The notes: generated from the letters alone by a model not told the origin. 64,000 nt of DNA from Exiguobacterium acetylicum DSM 20416 (GCF_000702605.1 NZ_JNIR01000001.1:1726501-1790500), one strand, 5' to 3'; shown: positions 30,803 to 40,495, counted from the first letter of the stretch. Numbers and translations: made by a program.

Positions 30803-32090
30803 ATCGTTCAATCGGTTCAAGTCGTGTCTCCGGCATCGTAGATGGCGGATCAAACGCTGCTAAGACTTTGCGGACGCGTCGGTTTTCGATATGCAAGACC
30901 GTCAACGTGACACGTTCATAACGCATCGCCGTTCCAACGTCCGGCAATTGTCCGCTCTCCTCCATGATCCATCCCCCGAGTGACTGGGCATCGGTGTCTG
31001 GCATCGTCAATTGAAATTGCTGACAGAAGTCTTCAATGTCATACTCTGCTAGACATTCGTATTGCTCTGGACCAATCCGTTTCGTATATTCCAATGATTC
31101 ATCGTGTTCATCCCAAATCTCCCCGACGATTTCTTCTAAAATATCCTCAAGGGTGATCAGACCTGCCGTCCCTCCGAATTCATCAAGGACGACTGCCATA
31201 TGGGACTGCTTGACTTTGAGTTCCGGTAATAAATCCATCAATCGTGTCTGTGGTACGACGAACGATACCGGTCGAATCCATTCTCGGATATCGACAGAGC
31301 CGTTCTTCACATACGCACGCAGAAAGTCCCGCTCCGATAATACACCGATGACGTGATCAATCGAATCCTTATAGACCGGTAGACGAGAATAGCCACCCTT
31401 CTGGACCTCTGCAAGGATATCTTCAAGCCGCGCATCAATATCGATCGCTTGAATGTCCATGCGAGGCGTCAACGCATCCTCGACCGTCGCATGTTGAAAA
31501 TCAACCGCTTGATGAACGAGTTCAGCCTCTGCAAGCCCCATGATCCCCTCTTCTTGACTGATATCAACGAGTGCTTTGAGTTCCTGTTCAGTCACGAGCG
31601 GTCCTTTTGGATCTGCTCCAATCAACCTTAGCGCTAACTGGCGTAAGCGGAGTAACAGGAAGACAAGTGGTCGAAAGCACAGTAAGAAGAAGCGCAGTGG
31701 ATGTCCGATCAACAACACGTAACGTTCCGTATGTTCACGGGCATACGACTTCGGTATCAATTCCCCGAACAACAGCAACAGGAAAAACAGCGCAAGAAAG
31801 GCAATGGTTTGTGTCGCGATCGTCTCGACGAACTGGATGATCCACCAGCCACCAAATAAGATAAAAGCGACGTTGACGATCGTATTCCCAATCAAAATCG
31901 ACGTCAGTGTCTCTTCATAGCGTTGAAGTAAACGAAATACACGGGACGCACGCGCGTCCCCTGCTTCCGACTGATGCAACAATCGCAACCGATTGACACT
32001 CGCGAGTGCCGTCTCGGCTGAGGAAAAGAATGCGGATAAGACGAGAATCGGAATTAACCAAACGAATGAAATCATGGGCAATGGGTCCAC
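30801..32090 (-). CDS. CNNM/CBS/CorC-domain membrane protein (hemolysin III-like, probable Mg2+ efflux type)
   Basis: A 429-residue protein with the three-part architecture of the MpfA/YhdP/CorC-associated family. The CNNM membrane domain begins SAFFSSAETALASVNR, which carries the conserved acidic and Asn/Gly motif (SILIGNTIVN). Two CBS domains follow (ALTPRMDIQAID and GYSRLPVYKDSIDHVIG; DEFGGTAGLITLEDILEE), then a C-terminal CorC_HlyC domain. Such proteins export Mg2+ or confer metal tolerance; haemolysin is a historical name. The start is GTG at 32090 with GGAG about 12 bases upstream, so it could begin at a later ATG. Confidence 0.88.
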   Translation of the reverse strand: MDPLPMISFVWLIPILVLSAFFSSAETALASVNRLRLLHQSEAGDARASRVFRLLQRYEETLTSILIGNTIVNVAFILFGGWWIIQFVETIATQTIAFLALFFLLLLFGELIPKSYAREHTERYVLLIGHPLRFFLLCFRPLVFLLLRLRQLALRLIGADPKGPLVTEQELKALVDISQEEGIMGLAEAELVHQAVDFQHATVEDALTPRMDIQAIDIDARLEDILAEVQKGGYSRLPVYKDSIDHVIGVLSERDFLRAYVKNGSVDIREWIRPVSFVVPQTRLMDLLPELKVKQSHMAVVLDEFGGTAGLITLEDILEEIVGEIWDEHDESLEYTKRIGPEQYECLAEYDIEDFCQQFQLTMPDTDAQSLGGWIMEESGQLPDVGTAMRYERVTLTVLHIENRRVRKVLAAFDPPSTMPETRLEPIER

Positions 32091-32128
32091 GATGCTTTCA
32101 CACTCCGTTTCCTAATGGAATGAACCGC

Positions 32129-33424
32129 TTAGAAGGATGACTCGACGAATTCGAACTCGAAATCACGGATACGAACGACATCGCCGTCGATCGCACCAAG
32201 ACGACGTAACTCTTCGTCGACACCCATTTGACGCAGTGTCCGAGCGAAACGTTTAATCGATTCTTCACGCATGAAGTTTGTCATCGTGAAGAGTTTTTCG
32301 ATCCGTGGTCCTTTGATGACGAAGCAATCGTCTTCATCTTTCGAAATCGTAAAGCCGGCTTCAGGTGCTTCGTAACCGTAGACGACACGTGGTGTCGCTG
32401 TTTTCTCTTCGAGTTCCTCAAGACCAAATTCTGGTGTTGCATCGACGAGGTCCGCGATTCGGAATAACAGATCGCGTAATCCTTGACGTGTTGCTGCTGA
32501 AATCTCGAATACTTCAAGCTCTGGGAAAGCTTCCTTGAAGGCTTCAAGATGTTCTGCCGCATCCGGCATGTCCATCTTGTTCGCGACGACGACTTGCGGA
32601 CGCTCTGTTAAGCGCAGGTTATAGTCTGCAAGTTCTTTATTGATGATGTTGTAGTCTTCGATTGGATCGCGGCCTTCCATCCCACTCATGTCGATGACGT
32701 GGACGATGACTTTCGTCCGCTCGACGTGGCGTAGGAACTGGTGACCGAGTCCGACACCTTCACTTGCGCCTTCAATCAATCCTGGCAAGTCAGCCATGAC
32801 GAAGCTACGGCTATCTTCCGTTTCGACGACACCGATGTTCGGTGTGATCGTCGTGAAGTGATACGCGCCGATTTTCGGACGTGCTGCTGAAACGACTGAT
32901 AACATCGTTGATTTTCCGACACTCGGGAAACCAACGAGACCAACGTCTGCTAGCATCTTCAGCTCAAGTTTCAAGTACTTCTCTTCTCCTGGCTCACCGT
33001 TTTCAGCGTGCTCAGGTGCTGGGTTGGCAGGTGTTGCAAAACGTGTATTCCCACGTCCGCCACGTCCACCTTTTGCGACGATCGCTTGTTGCCCGTGATG
33101 GACGAGGTCAGCGATGACTGCATTCGTATCGTCATCATAGACGACCGTACCCGGTGGGACCTTGACGATTAAATGCTCGGCTTTACGACCGTGCATGCCT
33201 TTTGACATACCGTTTTCACCTTGAACTGCTTTAAAGTGACGTTTGTAACGGAAGTCCATCAATGTCCGAAGCCCTTCGTCGACTTCAAGGACGACGTGAG
33301 CCCCGTGACCACCGTCACCGCCGGCAGGACCGCCGTCCGGAACGTATTTCTCGCGACGGAACGCTACTTGCCCACGTCCTCCGTCACCTGCTTTTACATA
33401 AATATTTACCTGATCGACAAACAT
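32129..33424 (-). CDS. obgE: GTPase ObgE/CgtA
   Basis: A 431-residue ribosome-associated GTPase. The glycine-rich Obg fold is at the N-terminus ([19 protein letters not shown]), G1 is [10 protein letters not shown]3 is DLPGLIEGA and G4 is NKMD. A C-terminal OCT domain, found in Gram-positive Obg, follows. AGGAGGG precedes the start. It takes part in 50S assembly and the stringent response. Confidence 0.97.
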   Translation of the reverse strand: MFVDQVNIYVKAGDGGRGQVAFRREKYVPDGGPAGGDGGHGAHVVLEVDEGLRTLMDFRYKRHFKAVQGENGMSKGMHGRKAEHLIVKVPPGTVVYDDDTNAVIADLVHHGQQAIVAKGGRGGRGNTRFATPANPAPEHAENGEPGEEKYLKLELKMLADVGLVGFPSVGKSTMLSVVSAARPKIGAYHFTTITPNIGVVETEDSRSFVMADLPGLIEGASEGVGLGHQFLRHVERTKVIVHVIDMSGMEGRDPIEDYNIINKELADYNLRLTERPQVVVANKMDMPDAAEHLEAFKEAFPELEVFEISAATRQGLRDLLFRIADLVDATPEFGLEELEEKTATPRVVYGYEAPEAGFTISKDEDDCFVIKGPRIEKLFTMTNFMREESIKRFARTLRQMGVDEELRRLGAIDGDVVRIRDFEFEFVESSF

Positions 33425-33439
33425 GTCGGATCCCTCCTC

Positions 33440-33922
33440 TTACTTCTCTTCCTCAAACGGAAGACTTTCAATCTCAATCACACACTCATTTTCCGTCTGC
33501 GACTCGATTTCCATCGGCGTCACTAGATCCTCAAGGCGCGACATATCTAGTAGATCCCGATAGATCTCGATGGTCACGCCCTCGTGGAAGGTCACGGATA
33601 CTTCTCCTACTCCTACATCAATCATGGCGATGGCTGCTTCGACGAGTTGCTTCAGCCGCTCATCTTCCATGTGGGGTGCTCCGATGACATCATACGTCAC
33701 AGTTTTGCCTGACCATTCAGCTTGCAGTAACGCCAGTGCGGTTTTCGGCAATCCGATTCGCGCTAAACGTCCTTCCCGAGATGCTTGCTCCCGGTACGCC
33801 GAACAGATCGACTCGACTGCTTGTTCGTCTCCGATCGCGCCATACGAACGGACGAGTTGTATCCGGTTCAACCACTCGTGACGAAGAGTCTTCAAAAGAT
33901 CAAGTACCTGCTGTTCCTCCAT
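33440..33922 (-). CDS. Spo0B-like sensor/phosphotransferase domain protein
   Basis: A 160-residue protein whose first helix, TLRHEWLNRIQLVRSYG, matches the Spo0B helical dimerisation hairpin, with His15 at the place of the phosphorylated His of Spo0B. The rest is a reduced ATPase-like alpha/beta domain without clear N/G boxes. The position between rpmA and obgE is exactly that of spo0B in B. subtilis. Other sporulation genes normally near here are missing, so it is unlikely to serve a full Spo0 relay; it may have another phosphotransfer or Obg-linked role. AGGAGGG precedes the ATG. Confidence 0.8.
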   Translation of the reverse strand: MEEQQVLDLLKTLRHEWLNRIQLVRSYGAIGDEQAVESICSAYREQASREGRLARIGLPKTALALLQAEWSGKTVTYDVIGAPHMEDERLKQLVEAAIAMIDVGVGEVSVTFHEGVTIEIYRDLLDMSRLEDLVTPMEIESQTENECVIEIESLPFEEEK

Positions 33923-33937
33923 CGGTCGTTCCCTCCT

Positions 33938-33978
33938 AAAAAAACAGACCCTAACCCTCGAAAGTGGCTAGAGTCTGC
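33938..33978 (-). terminator. Terminator between rpmA and the Spo0B-like gene
   Basis: On the minus strand CAGACTCTA / TAGGGTCTG (nine pairs with one G-U) around a long loop is followed by seven Ts. It ends the ribosomal-protein transcript, with possible read-through. Confidence 0.75.
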
Positions 33979-33989
33979 TTCGTCGATCC

Positions 33990-34268
33990 TTATGCTGGGT
34001 AAACGCTGACTTGTTTCTTGTCGCGTCCGAGACGTTCGAAACGAACGACACCAGTTGCAGTTGCGAAAAGTGTATCATCGCCACCACGTCCGACGTTCAT
34101 ACCTGGGTGAATCTTCGTACCGCGTTGACGGTAGAGGATTGAACCAGCAGAAACAGTTTGACCGTCTGCACGTTTCGCCCCAAGGCGTTTCGATTGCGAG
34201 TCACGACCGTTCTTTGTCGAACCTACCCCTTTTTTCGATGCGAAGAACTGAAGATTAAGTTTCAACAT
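33990..34268 (-). CDS. rpmA: 50S ribosomal protein L27
   Basis: A 92-residue L27. The N-terminus [16 protein letters not shown] carries the Firmicutes-type extension cut after Phe9 by Prp, exposing the Ala-Ser-Lys-Lys end that reaches the peptidyl-transferase centre. [18 protein letters not shown] is typical of the family. The adjacent prp gene supplies the protease. Confidence 0.97.
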   Translation of the reverse strand: MLKLNLQFFASKKGVGSTKNGRDSQSKRLGAKRADGQTVSAGSILYRQRGTKIHPGMNVGRGGDDTLFATATGVVRFERLGRDKKQVSVYPA

Positions 34269-34282
34269 GTGGAATCCACCTC

Positions 34283-34621
34283 CTATACTTGTTCAAGTTG
34301 GATAAACTCACCGTAACTTTCAGCGATGGTACCAAGTTGGACCAAAGTCGCTTCCAGTAACAATTGGGTGCGCTCACTGACATCCGGTGCTAAGTCAGCG
34401 TACGGTTCTACATAAAAGTAGCCACCCTCTTGTTGTTCTGCCATTTCAAGGAGCAGGACCTGCCCGAGTAATGCTTCTATGGCATTGTATGCCCCGAAGA
34501 TCACCGACGAGACGCCGGCACAGACAAGGTCGAGACCTGGTTCTGCGAACTCGGCATGTCCTGTCACTTCGATGGAGCGGACGAGTTCCGCTTCATCTCG
34601 TCGAATCTTGACACGTATCAT
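34283..34621 (-). CDS. prp: Ribosomal-processing cysteine protease Prp (YsxB)
   Basis: A 112-residue protein with the catalytic His22 in [11 protein letters not shown] and Cys34 in [10 protein letters not shown]. It removes the N-terminal extension of L27. It lies between rplU and rpmA, the universal place in Firmicutes, starting three bases after rplU ends. Confidence 0.95.
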   Translation of the reverse strand: MIRVKIRRDEAELVRSIEVTGHAEFAEPGLDLVCAGVSSVIFGAYNAIEALLGQVLLLEMAEQQEGGYFYVEPYADLAPDVSERTQLLLEATLVQLGTIAESYGEFIQLEQV

Positions 34622-34624
34622 GGC

Positions 34625-34933
34625 TTACGCTTCGATTTTCTCGATGCGGACCTTCGTGTAAGGTTGACGGTGACCTTGCTTACGACGGTAGTTCTTTTTC
34701 GCTTTCATTTTGAAGACAGTGATCTTTTTCGCGCGAGCGTGTTTGATGACCGTTGCTACGACCTTCGCACCTTCTACGAGTGGAGCGCCGACTTTAACAT
34801 CGTCACCACCAAGGATCAATACTTCACCAAATTCAACTGTGCTGTCGACGTCTGCGTTTAATTTCTCAACGTAGATTTCTTGGCCAGCTTCAACTTTGAC
34901 TTGTTTACCACCAGTTTTGATAATTGCGTACAT
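34625..34933 (-). CDS. rplU: 50S ribosomal protein L21
   Basis: A 102-residue L21 with the signature start [14 protein letters not shown] and C-terminal [21 protein letters not shown] lies eight bases before ATG 34933; an in-frame GTG upstream overlaps the ribosome binding site and is rejected. It is first in the rplU-prp-rpmA operon, behind an L21 leader RNA. Confidence 0.97.
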   Translation of the reverse strand: MYAIIKTGGKQVKVEAGQEIYVEKLNADVDSTVEFGEVLILGGDDVKVGAPLVEGAKVVATVIKHARAKKITVFKMKAKKNYRRKQGHRQPYTKVRIEKIEA

Positions 34934-34950
34934 TACGTGCACCTCCTCTT

Positions 34951-35007
34951 AGGAACTCAGACTCGCCATCACGGGCAGCGGATGCTTTAAAACCCGATCT
35001 GTGCGGT
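34951..35007 (-). promoter_or_regulatory. L21 leader (ribosomal protein autoregulatory RNA)
   Basis: The leader on the minus strand contains the CCGCACAG ... GGGTTTTAAAGCA ... CTGCCCGTGATGGCGAG series that I recognise from the Firmicutes L21 leader, directly upstream of the rplU ribosome binding site. In the known family, L21 or an associated ribosomal protein is thought to bind it for feedback control. Confidence 0.7.
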
Positions 35008-35047
35008 TGTAGTCATTTGGGTGCTTCCAAACGAACTAACGTTATTC

Positions 35048-35077
35048 AGAATACCAAACGTTCTTCCACCTTGTCAA
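35048..35077 (-). promoter_or_regulatory. Promoter of rplU-prp-rpmA
   Basis: TTGACA (35072-35077), an 18-base spacer and TATTCT (35048-35053) on the minus strand, just past the end of the RNase E/G gene and upstream of the L21 leader. Confidence 0.6.
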
Positions 35078-35092
35078 TGCTGTTCTGAAGGA

Positions 35093-36433
35093 TTATTCCG
35101 ATCGCTTGATGAAATCGAGACAGTCCTGTGACGCCCCCGTGAACAGGACCGCTGGATCGCCTTCGAGCACATGGACTTCGAGCGGTTGACGAGAGATGAA
35201 TTCGTCTTGCAACAGATGCCGTGGTGCGCGAATCACGACCGCTTCCGCATAGGTCGCAATCTCAAGTAACTTCGGTTCAATCAAGCGATAGACACTCAAT
35301 CGCGTCCACTGCCCGGATTCCTGTGAGCGTTCCTGTAGCGATTTCCCGTGACGTTGTCGTGTCAGTTCGCATAAGCCCATCTTCGTAAAGCCATAGACTT
35401 CGATTTGTTTCGTCTCGAGCGCCGCTCGTTCTTTGAGGAGTTGGGTCACCCGTGTCTGACCTTTACTAGAGCCACGTAAAAAATCGATCGCAATCATACC
35501 GCTAATGTTGCGCAACCGTAATTGGCGCATGACTTCGACGGCAGCCGCTTCATTGATTTGATCAAACGTCCGCTTTTGTTCCTTGACGGAGATCGTCTTC
35601 CCACTGTTGACGTCGATGACAGTCATCGTCTCGACCTCTTCAATCAAGAGATACGCTCCCCCGTCAAGCCAGACGACTCGTTGCATCGCCTTCTCGATTG
35701 CGCCATCGATCGCTTCCATCTCAGGTAAGCGTCCTTTTCGTAGCGACCGTTCGACGGACAGACCAAGCAATTCCAGGCGTTCCTTTTCCTGACGCGTCAT
35801 GACGAGCGCATCGGTGACATGGGGAAGTCGTTTTGCTTCCTGAACGATCAGTGCCTCGTCTTGTTCAAGACGCGGTGCCTGCATGAGTTCTTGATGTCGT
35901 GTCCGTAATGACTGAAGCTCTTGCTTCAATTCGTCAATTGATGCTTTTGCTGCCTCTGTCCGGTAGAGAATCCCCTCTTCTTCCGTCGTCGTCAGTTGCT
36001 CCGCCAGTTGACGCTGGACGACGAGATCTAGCTTTCGACTGAAACGGATACGTCGACCGTATGGGAAATAGACGAGATAACGTCCACCATAGGTGATGTT
36101 CTGCGTCACTTTGTGTTGCTTCGGTGCGACTCCTTCCTTGACGACTTGGACAAGTAACGTCTGTCCGACCTGGACCGCTTGCCCGATCGTCGGTACGTCC
36201 GGATAGCGACGCAGTGCTTCCACCGTTTCATTCAGCGGTAAGTAAAGCGGCGTGCCGTCGGTCGCGATCAAAAAGGCTGCTCCGAGCGTCGGATGCAATC
36301 GGTCAACTTTCGCATACACGAATGTACCGACGCGAATTTCGTCGCGCATCCGTTCATGGTATTCAATCAATCGACCGCCTTCGACCAATGCCAATCGTTC
36401 GAGTGAAGCGGTCTGTTCACTAATCCATCGCAT
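35093..36433 (-). CDS. rng: Ribonuclease E/G family protein
   Basis: A 446-residue endoribonuclease with an S1-like N-terminal domain (VGTFVYAKVDRLHPTLGAAF) and a DNase I-like catalytic domain whose metal site is seen in MTVIDVNSGK and ISGMIAIDFLRG. The zinc-link CPxC motif of E. coli RNase E/G is absent; the segment after GLCELTRQRHGKSL has no cysteine pair. B. subtilis has no RNase E and carries spoIVFA/spoIVFB here instead. GGAGGGATC precedes the start. It stands between the minD terminator and the rplU promoter. Confidence 0.9.
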   Translation of the reverse strand: MRWISEQTASLERLALVEGGRLIEYHERMRDEIRVGTFVYAKVDRLHPTLGAAFLIATDGTPLYLPLNETVEALRRYPDVPTIGQAVQVGQTLLVQVVKEGVAPKQHKVTQNITYGGRYLVYFPYGRRIRFSRKLDLVVQRQLAEQLTTTEEEGILYRTEAAKASIDELKQELQSLRTRHQELMQAPRLEQDEALIVQEAKRLPHVTDALVMTRQEKERLELLGLSVERSLRKGRLPEMEAIDGAIEKAMQRVVWLDGGAYLLIEEVETMTVIDVNSGKTISVKEQKRTFDQINEAAAVEVMRQLRLRNISGMIAIDFLRGSSKGQTRVTQLLKERAALETKQIEVYGFTKMGLCELTRQRHGKSLQERSQESGQWTRLSVYRLIEPKLLEIATYAEAVVIRAPRHLLQDEFISRQPLEVHVLEGDPAVLFTGASQDCLDFIKRSE

Positions 36434-36446
36434 ACTGATCCCTCCA

Positions 36447-36491
36447 AAAAAATTAGACTAGGCGCGACGATGTCGTCCTAGTCTAATTTCC
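36447..36491 (-). terminator. Terminator of the mreBCD-minCD transcript
   Basis: A 13-base perfect stem AAATTAGACTAGG / CCTAGTCTAATTT with an inner CGAC/GTCG pairing lies directly after minD and is followed by Ts on the minus strand. Confidence 0.88.
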
Positions 36492-36496
36492 CATTC

Positions 36497-37300
36497 TTAT
36501 TTCATCCCAAGCATCTTCTTCAATTTAACGAAGAATCCTTTTTGTGGTTGTTCATTTAAATCAAGCAGTGGTACAGATTCTCCGAGAATCCGGCGGGCAA
36601 TGTTCCGGTAGCCGAGTCCAGCCCGGTTATCCGGATTCATCGTCACAGGTACACCGCGGTGTGAAGCAGCGATGACTTCTTCATCATCGATGATCAGACC
36701 AAGCAAATCGATCGAAAGGATACGCATGATCTCATCGATGTCGAGCATGTCACCTGATGCCATCATGTGTGAACGCACACGGTTGATGACGAGTTTCGGA
36801 ACGATGTTACGTTCTGAGCGTTCGAGCATCCCGATGATCCGGTCCGCATCCTGAACGGCTGCTTTTTCCGGTGTCGTCACGACGACGGCTTCATCGGCTC
36901 CAGCGATTGCATTCATGAAGCCTTGCTCGATTCCTGCAGGGCAATCGATCAAGACGAAGTCGTATTCGAGTTTCAGTGTATCGATGATTGCCTTCACCTG
37001 TTCGGGTGTGACGGAGGACTTATCCTTTGATTGAGCAGCAGGCAACAGATACATCTCTTCAAAACGTTTATCGCGGACGAGTGCTTGGTGCAACTTACAT
37101 TGCCCTGTCACGACGTCAACGATGTTATAGATACTCCGGTTATCGAGACCAAGCACGATATCCAGATTACGTAACCCGATATCCGTATCAACGAGGCAAA
37201 CGGAATGTCCCATCAATGCAAGTGCTGTTCCGATGTTTGCAGTCGTCGTTGTCTTTCCGACGCCACCTTTACCGGATGTGACGACGATGGCGCGTCCCAT
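36497..37300 (-). CDS. minD: Septum site-determining protein MinD
   Basis: A 267-residue deviant Walker ATPase. GRAIVVTSGKGGVGKTTT holds the Walker A with the signature lysine, and DTDIGLRNLD follows. The C-terminal amphipathic helix (GFFVKLKKMLG) binds membrane. In-frame starts reach back to 37354, including ATG 37345 with GAGG upstream, but ATG 37300 gives the canonical length and has GGAGG about ten bases before it. The choice is not certain. It recruits MinC to block polar division. Confidence 0.94.
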   Translation of the reverse strand: MGRAIVVTSGKGGVGKTTTTANIGTALALMGHSVCLVDTDIGLRNLDIVLGLDNRSIYNIVDVVTGQCKLHQALVRDKRFEEMYLLPAAQSKDKSSVTPEQVKAIIDTLKLEYDFVLIDCPAGIEQGFMNAIAGADEAVVVTTPEKAAVQDADRIIGMLERSERNIVPKLVINRVRSHMMASGDMLDIDEIMRILSIDLLGLIIDDEEVIAASHRGVPVTMNPDNRAGLGYRNIARRILGESVPLLDLNEQPQKGFFVKLKKMLGMK

Positions 37301-37350
37301 GTTCGTCTTCGCCTCCATATGTACCTGTTCTTTCACTTGTTCCATATCCG

Positions 37351-38025
37351 TCACCCTCTTTCACTATCAATCGCAAACTGATCCATCCGCGCGAGCGGAA
37401 CGGTTTGAAGGCGGGAGAATTCGACCCCGTCTTCGCCTAAAAATGCACAACCCATATCGAGAGCTGGAATCGGTGCGTCGTCCGGTTCTTCGTGGACGGT
37501 GCCAGCGACTGCGACCCACTTCGGCTGCAATACACTCGCCGCAATGACGGCTTCCGCATTGCCACCTTTTCCTGCATGAACGGTACCACGTAAAGCACCG
37601 AGACAATAGATACTTCCTGTCGCATGGACGACCGCACCTGGATTGATATCTCCGATGATGACGATCGAACCTTCGACGTCTAATACGTGCCCACTGCGTG
37701 CCGTTCCACCGAAGTAATGAAACGTTCGCTCTCCGTACAAGGCTTTTGCCTCGTCCTTCGTGATGCACTCACTGTCATAGCCTTTGAAAGAGAAGGAATC
37801 ATGTCGCGCGACGATAGATTCGACGGCCGTCAACACTCCTTCATCGACATAACGTCGACCGAAGAAGAAGGTAATCGGTACGGCGCGTCCGTTCTCGACG
37901 GATTTGTCCGCAAGCGTCAACTCTAGATCGTCAAGAAATTCATCCACACTGCACCTTTCATTCACATAGACGGCGAGGCCACCACGATGACCTTTCATCG
38001 TTACATAACGTTTACGCTCAATCAT
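37351..38025 (-). CDS. minC: Septum site-determining protein MinC
   Basis: A 224-residue FtsZ polymerisation inhibitor. The N-terminal domain is divergent; the C-terminal beta-helix shows HVLDVEGSIVIIGDINPGA and the NAEAVIAASVLQP stretch typical of MinC. It starts four bases after mreD and precedes minD. Confidence 0.94.
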   Translation of the reverse strand: MIERKRYVTMKGHRGGLAVYVNERCSVDEFLDDLELTLADKSVENGRAVPITFFFGRRYVDEGVLTAVESIVARHDSFSFKGYDSECITKDEAKALYGERTFHYFGGTARSGHVLDVEGSIVIIGDINPGAVVHATGSIYCLGALRGTVHAGKGGNAEAVIAASVLQPKWVAVAGTVHEEPDDAPIPALDMGCAFLGEDGVEFSRLQTVPLARMDQFAIDSERG

Positions 38026-38028
38026 GAC

Positions 38029-38532
38029 TCATCCTCTTTTCTCGTCAAGGGTCGACTGCACGAGTCGGGTCATCGGATAATACAGGATGATGATCCCGAT
38101 CAGCTGGGCAACCAGACTCCTTGGAATGATCTGTGTCGCGAGTTCCTGGAAGGAGACTCCGACACCTACGACCGAAGCCGTGAAGAAATATATATCGAGC
38201 TCATACAAAATGGCACTGAACGTGAACGTGACAAGAATCGTCAATACGTTCTCCTTTACATATTTTAGCACGAAGCTACTAAAAAGCGGAATGGCGGATA
38301 ACGCAAATAAGTAAATGCCGATGATATCCGAGTACACGAAATCATACAGCAATCCAAAGACGAGTCCGAATCCGAGTGCCTGTTCAAGTTTTCCATACCG
38401 ACCGAGGAACATTAGACCAATCAATGTCGCATGGATGACGTACGGTGAACCGTCTCCGAGTGGTCCTGCGAACAGCGTTCCTTCTAAGATAAAAAGAAGG
38501 AACACGGCGAAAAACAACTTAACGTTATTCAC
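38029..38532 (-). CDS. mreD: Rod shape-determining protein MreD
   Basis: A 167-residue membrane protein with about five hydrophobic segments and the family GLVFGLLYDFVYSDIIGIY motif. The start is GTG at 38532 with GGGAGGGG upstream, overlapping the end of mreC by eight bases. It acts with MreC and MreB in the elongation complex. Confidence 0.9.
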   Translation of the reverse strand: MNNVKLFFAVFLLFILEGTLFAGPLGDGSPYVIHATLIGLMFLGRYGKLEQALGFGLVFGLLYDFVYSDIIGIYLFALSAIPLFSSFVLKYVKENVLTILVTFTFSAILYELDIYFFTASVVGVGVSFQELATQIIPRSLVAQLIGIIILYYPMTRLVQSTLDEKRG

Positions 38533-39409
38533 GAGTGTCCCCTCCCTTATCGGTCTCAGCGAAAGGTTCCTTCGCTTCGCGCTCAATCACGAAGACATGA
38601 CCGAACTGTTCGAAGTCTGCTGCCGGTTTGACGTATGCGATTTTCGAAGCCCCATACTGATCGGATTTCACTTCCTCGATTTTTCCGATGACGATTCCGC
38701 TCGGATACTTTCCACCAAGACCGGACGTCGTGACGGTCTGCCCTTTTTTCAGCTTCGCGTCATTCGGAATTTTCGTGAACTTGAGTAATTTCGTCTCCTC
38801 ATCAAAGCCTTCGATTGTACCGAAGACTCCTTTTCCTTTCGTGTCGTCTGCCGTTGCCGAGACATTATTCGTCCGACTCGTATCTGACATCAACTGCACG
38901 AGGGATGTATACGCACTCGCCTGGATGACGCGACCGATCAGTCCATCTGCTGTTACGACGGCCATGTTCGGCTTGACTCCTTTTTGTTCGCCGATGTTAA
39001 TCGTAACGAACCGTTGCCATTCGGACGATGTCCGACCGATCATCTCTGCTGGTAACAATTTATAGTCGCGAATCGATCCGTTCAGGTCGAGCATATCTTT
39101 CAATTCTTTATTCTCACGTTCTAGATCACGGACTTTGACGGCATTACCGGCATAGTCACTTAAACGTGATTTCAAGTGTTCGTTCTCTTTGTACACGTCA
39201 CGCACTTCTTTAATCGAAGTGACCGTATCATCAATCCAGCCAATCGGTGTCGCGAAAAGGCGTTGACCGACGCCCACGGTATCCCGCACGAAGCTTTGAT
39301 ACCAGTGGGATTGGTTACGCCCTTGTAGCGAAATCCCGATTAAGATCACCAAAAGGAGAAAACTAAGGAGTGTGATGAGCAGTTTTCGATTATTTAAAAA
39401 TCGCTTCAT
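38525..39409 (-). CDS. mreC: Cell shape-determining protein MreC
   Basis: A 294-residue bitopic protein: N-terminal cytoplasmic Lys/Arg, one membrane helix (residues 11-28), a coiled coil (about 70-105) and the beta-rich MreC domain (NMAVVTADGLIGRVI, GVFGTIEGFD, GLGGKYPSGIVIG). It links MreB filaments with penicillin-binding proteins. Confidence 0.95.
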   Translation of the reverse strand: MKRFLNNRKLLITLLSFLLLVILIGISLQGRNQSHWYQSFVRDTVGVGQRLFATPIGWIDDTVTSIKEVRDVYKENEHLKSRLSDYAGNAVKVRDLERENKELKDMLDLNGSIRDYKLLPAEMIGRTSSEWQRFVTINIGEQKGVKPNMAVVTADGLIGRVIQASAYTSLVQLMSDTSRTNNVSATADDTKGKGVFGTIEGFDEETKLLKFTKIPNDAKLKKGQTVTTSGLGGKYPSGIVIGKIEEVKSDQYGASKIAYVKPAADFEQFGHVFVIEREAKEPFAETDKGGDTRE

Positions 39410-39423
39410 CGCTCATCCCGTCC

Positions 39424-40458
39424 TTATCTTTTTTGCGAGATGCCTGATTTCGAACGAAGGACATTCATCATCTCGAGTGATTTTCCTGTACCGATTGCGA
39501 CACAATCGAGTGCGTTTTCCGCAACGAGTGTCAAAATGCGTGTTTCGTCTTCGATGACAGCGTCGAGGTTCTTCAAGAGTGCCCCACCGCCTGTCAAGAC
39601 GATTCCACGGTCCATGACGTCTGCTGATAATTCAGGAGGCGTCTGCTCAAGCGTATGTTTGACACCTGCAAGAATCGCTTCGACTGTATCCGAGAGTGCG
39701 TCACAAATTTCAGCACTTGTGACTTCAATCTGTTTCGGAAGACCTGTGACGAGATCACGTCCACGGATTTCCATCGTTTCGTTTTCTGACTCTTCATCGA
39801 TGCGAGCGTAACCGATCGTCATTTTCAACGTCTCAGCTGTCCGCTCCCCGATCATCAAGTTGTATTTCGATTTGATGTAACGAATGATCGACTCATCCAT
39901 CTCATCACCACCGACACGGATCGATTGGCTCGTAACGATACCACCGAGTGAGATGACAGCAACTTCTGTCGTACCACCACCGATATCAACGACCATCGAG
40001 CCTGTTGGTTCTGAAACCGGAAGACCCGCTCCGATTGCTGCTGCGAATGGTTCTTCGATCGTGTACGCTTCACGCGCACCTGCGAGTTTCGCTGCATCTT
40101 CGACCGCACGTTTTTCAACTGATGTGATACCACTTGGTACACAGATCATGACGTTCGTCTTAGAAGAGAACAAGCCTTTCTTCTTCGAAGCTTGATCCAT
40201 GAAATATTTGATCATCGTAGCGGTTGTTTCATAATCCGCGATAACCCCGTCTTTCATCGGGCGTCGTGCAGTCACGTTACCCGGCGTACGACCGATCATG
40301 TTTTTCGCTGCGTTACCGACAGCTTCAATTTTCCCTGTATCCGTACGGAAGGCGACGACGGACGGTTCACGAACGACGATTCCCTGCCCCTTTACATACA
40401 CAAGCGTGTTAGCCGTACCTAAGTCAATGCCGATTTCACGGCTGAATGATCCAAACAT
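39424..40458 (-). CDS. mreB: Rod shape-determining protein MreB
   Basis: A 344-residue actin homologue. Phosphate 1 motif is [20 protein letters not shown], phosphate 2 is [18 protein letters not shown], and the adenosine motif is [13 protein letters not shown]. First gene of mreBCD-minCD, with its own promoter behind the radC terminator. Confidence 0.97.
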   Translation of the reverse strand: MFGSFSREIGIDLGTANTLVYVKGQGIVVREPSVVAFRTDTGKIEAVGNAAKNMIGRTPGNVTARRPMKDGVIADYETTATMIKYFMDQASKKKGLFSSKTNVMICVPSGITSVEKRAVEDAAKLAGAREAYTIEEPFAAAIGAGLPVSEPTGSMVVDIGGGTTEVAVISLGGIVTSQSIRVGGDEMDESIIRYIKSKYNLMIGERTAETLKMTIGYARIDEESENETMEIRGRDLVTGLPKQIEVTSAEICDALSDTVEAILAGVKHTLEQTPPELSADVMDRGIVLTGGGALLKNLDAVIEDETRILTLVAENALDCVAIGTGKSLEMMNVLRSKSGISQKR

Positions 40459-40495
40459 TATTCAAAAAACCCCTCTCTGAGAATACACTTCACTA

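Noticed and set aside
37301-37354. MinD starting at 37345 or 37354
   Set aside because: It would add 15-18 residues before the canonical MGRAIVVTSGKGG start; GGAGG before 37300 favours the shorter form, though ATG 37345 cannot be excluded.
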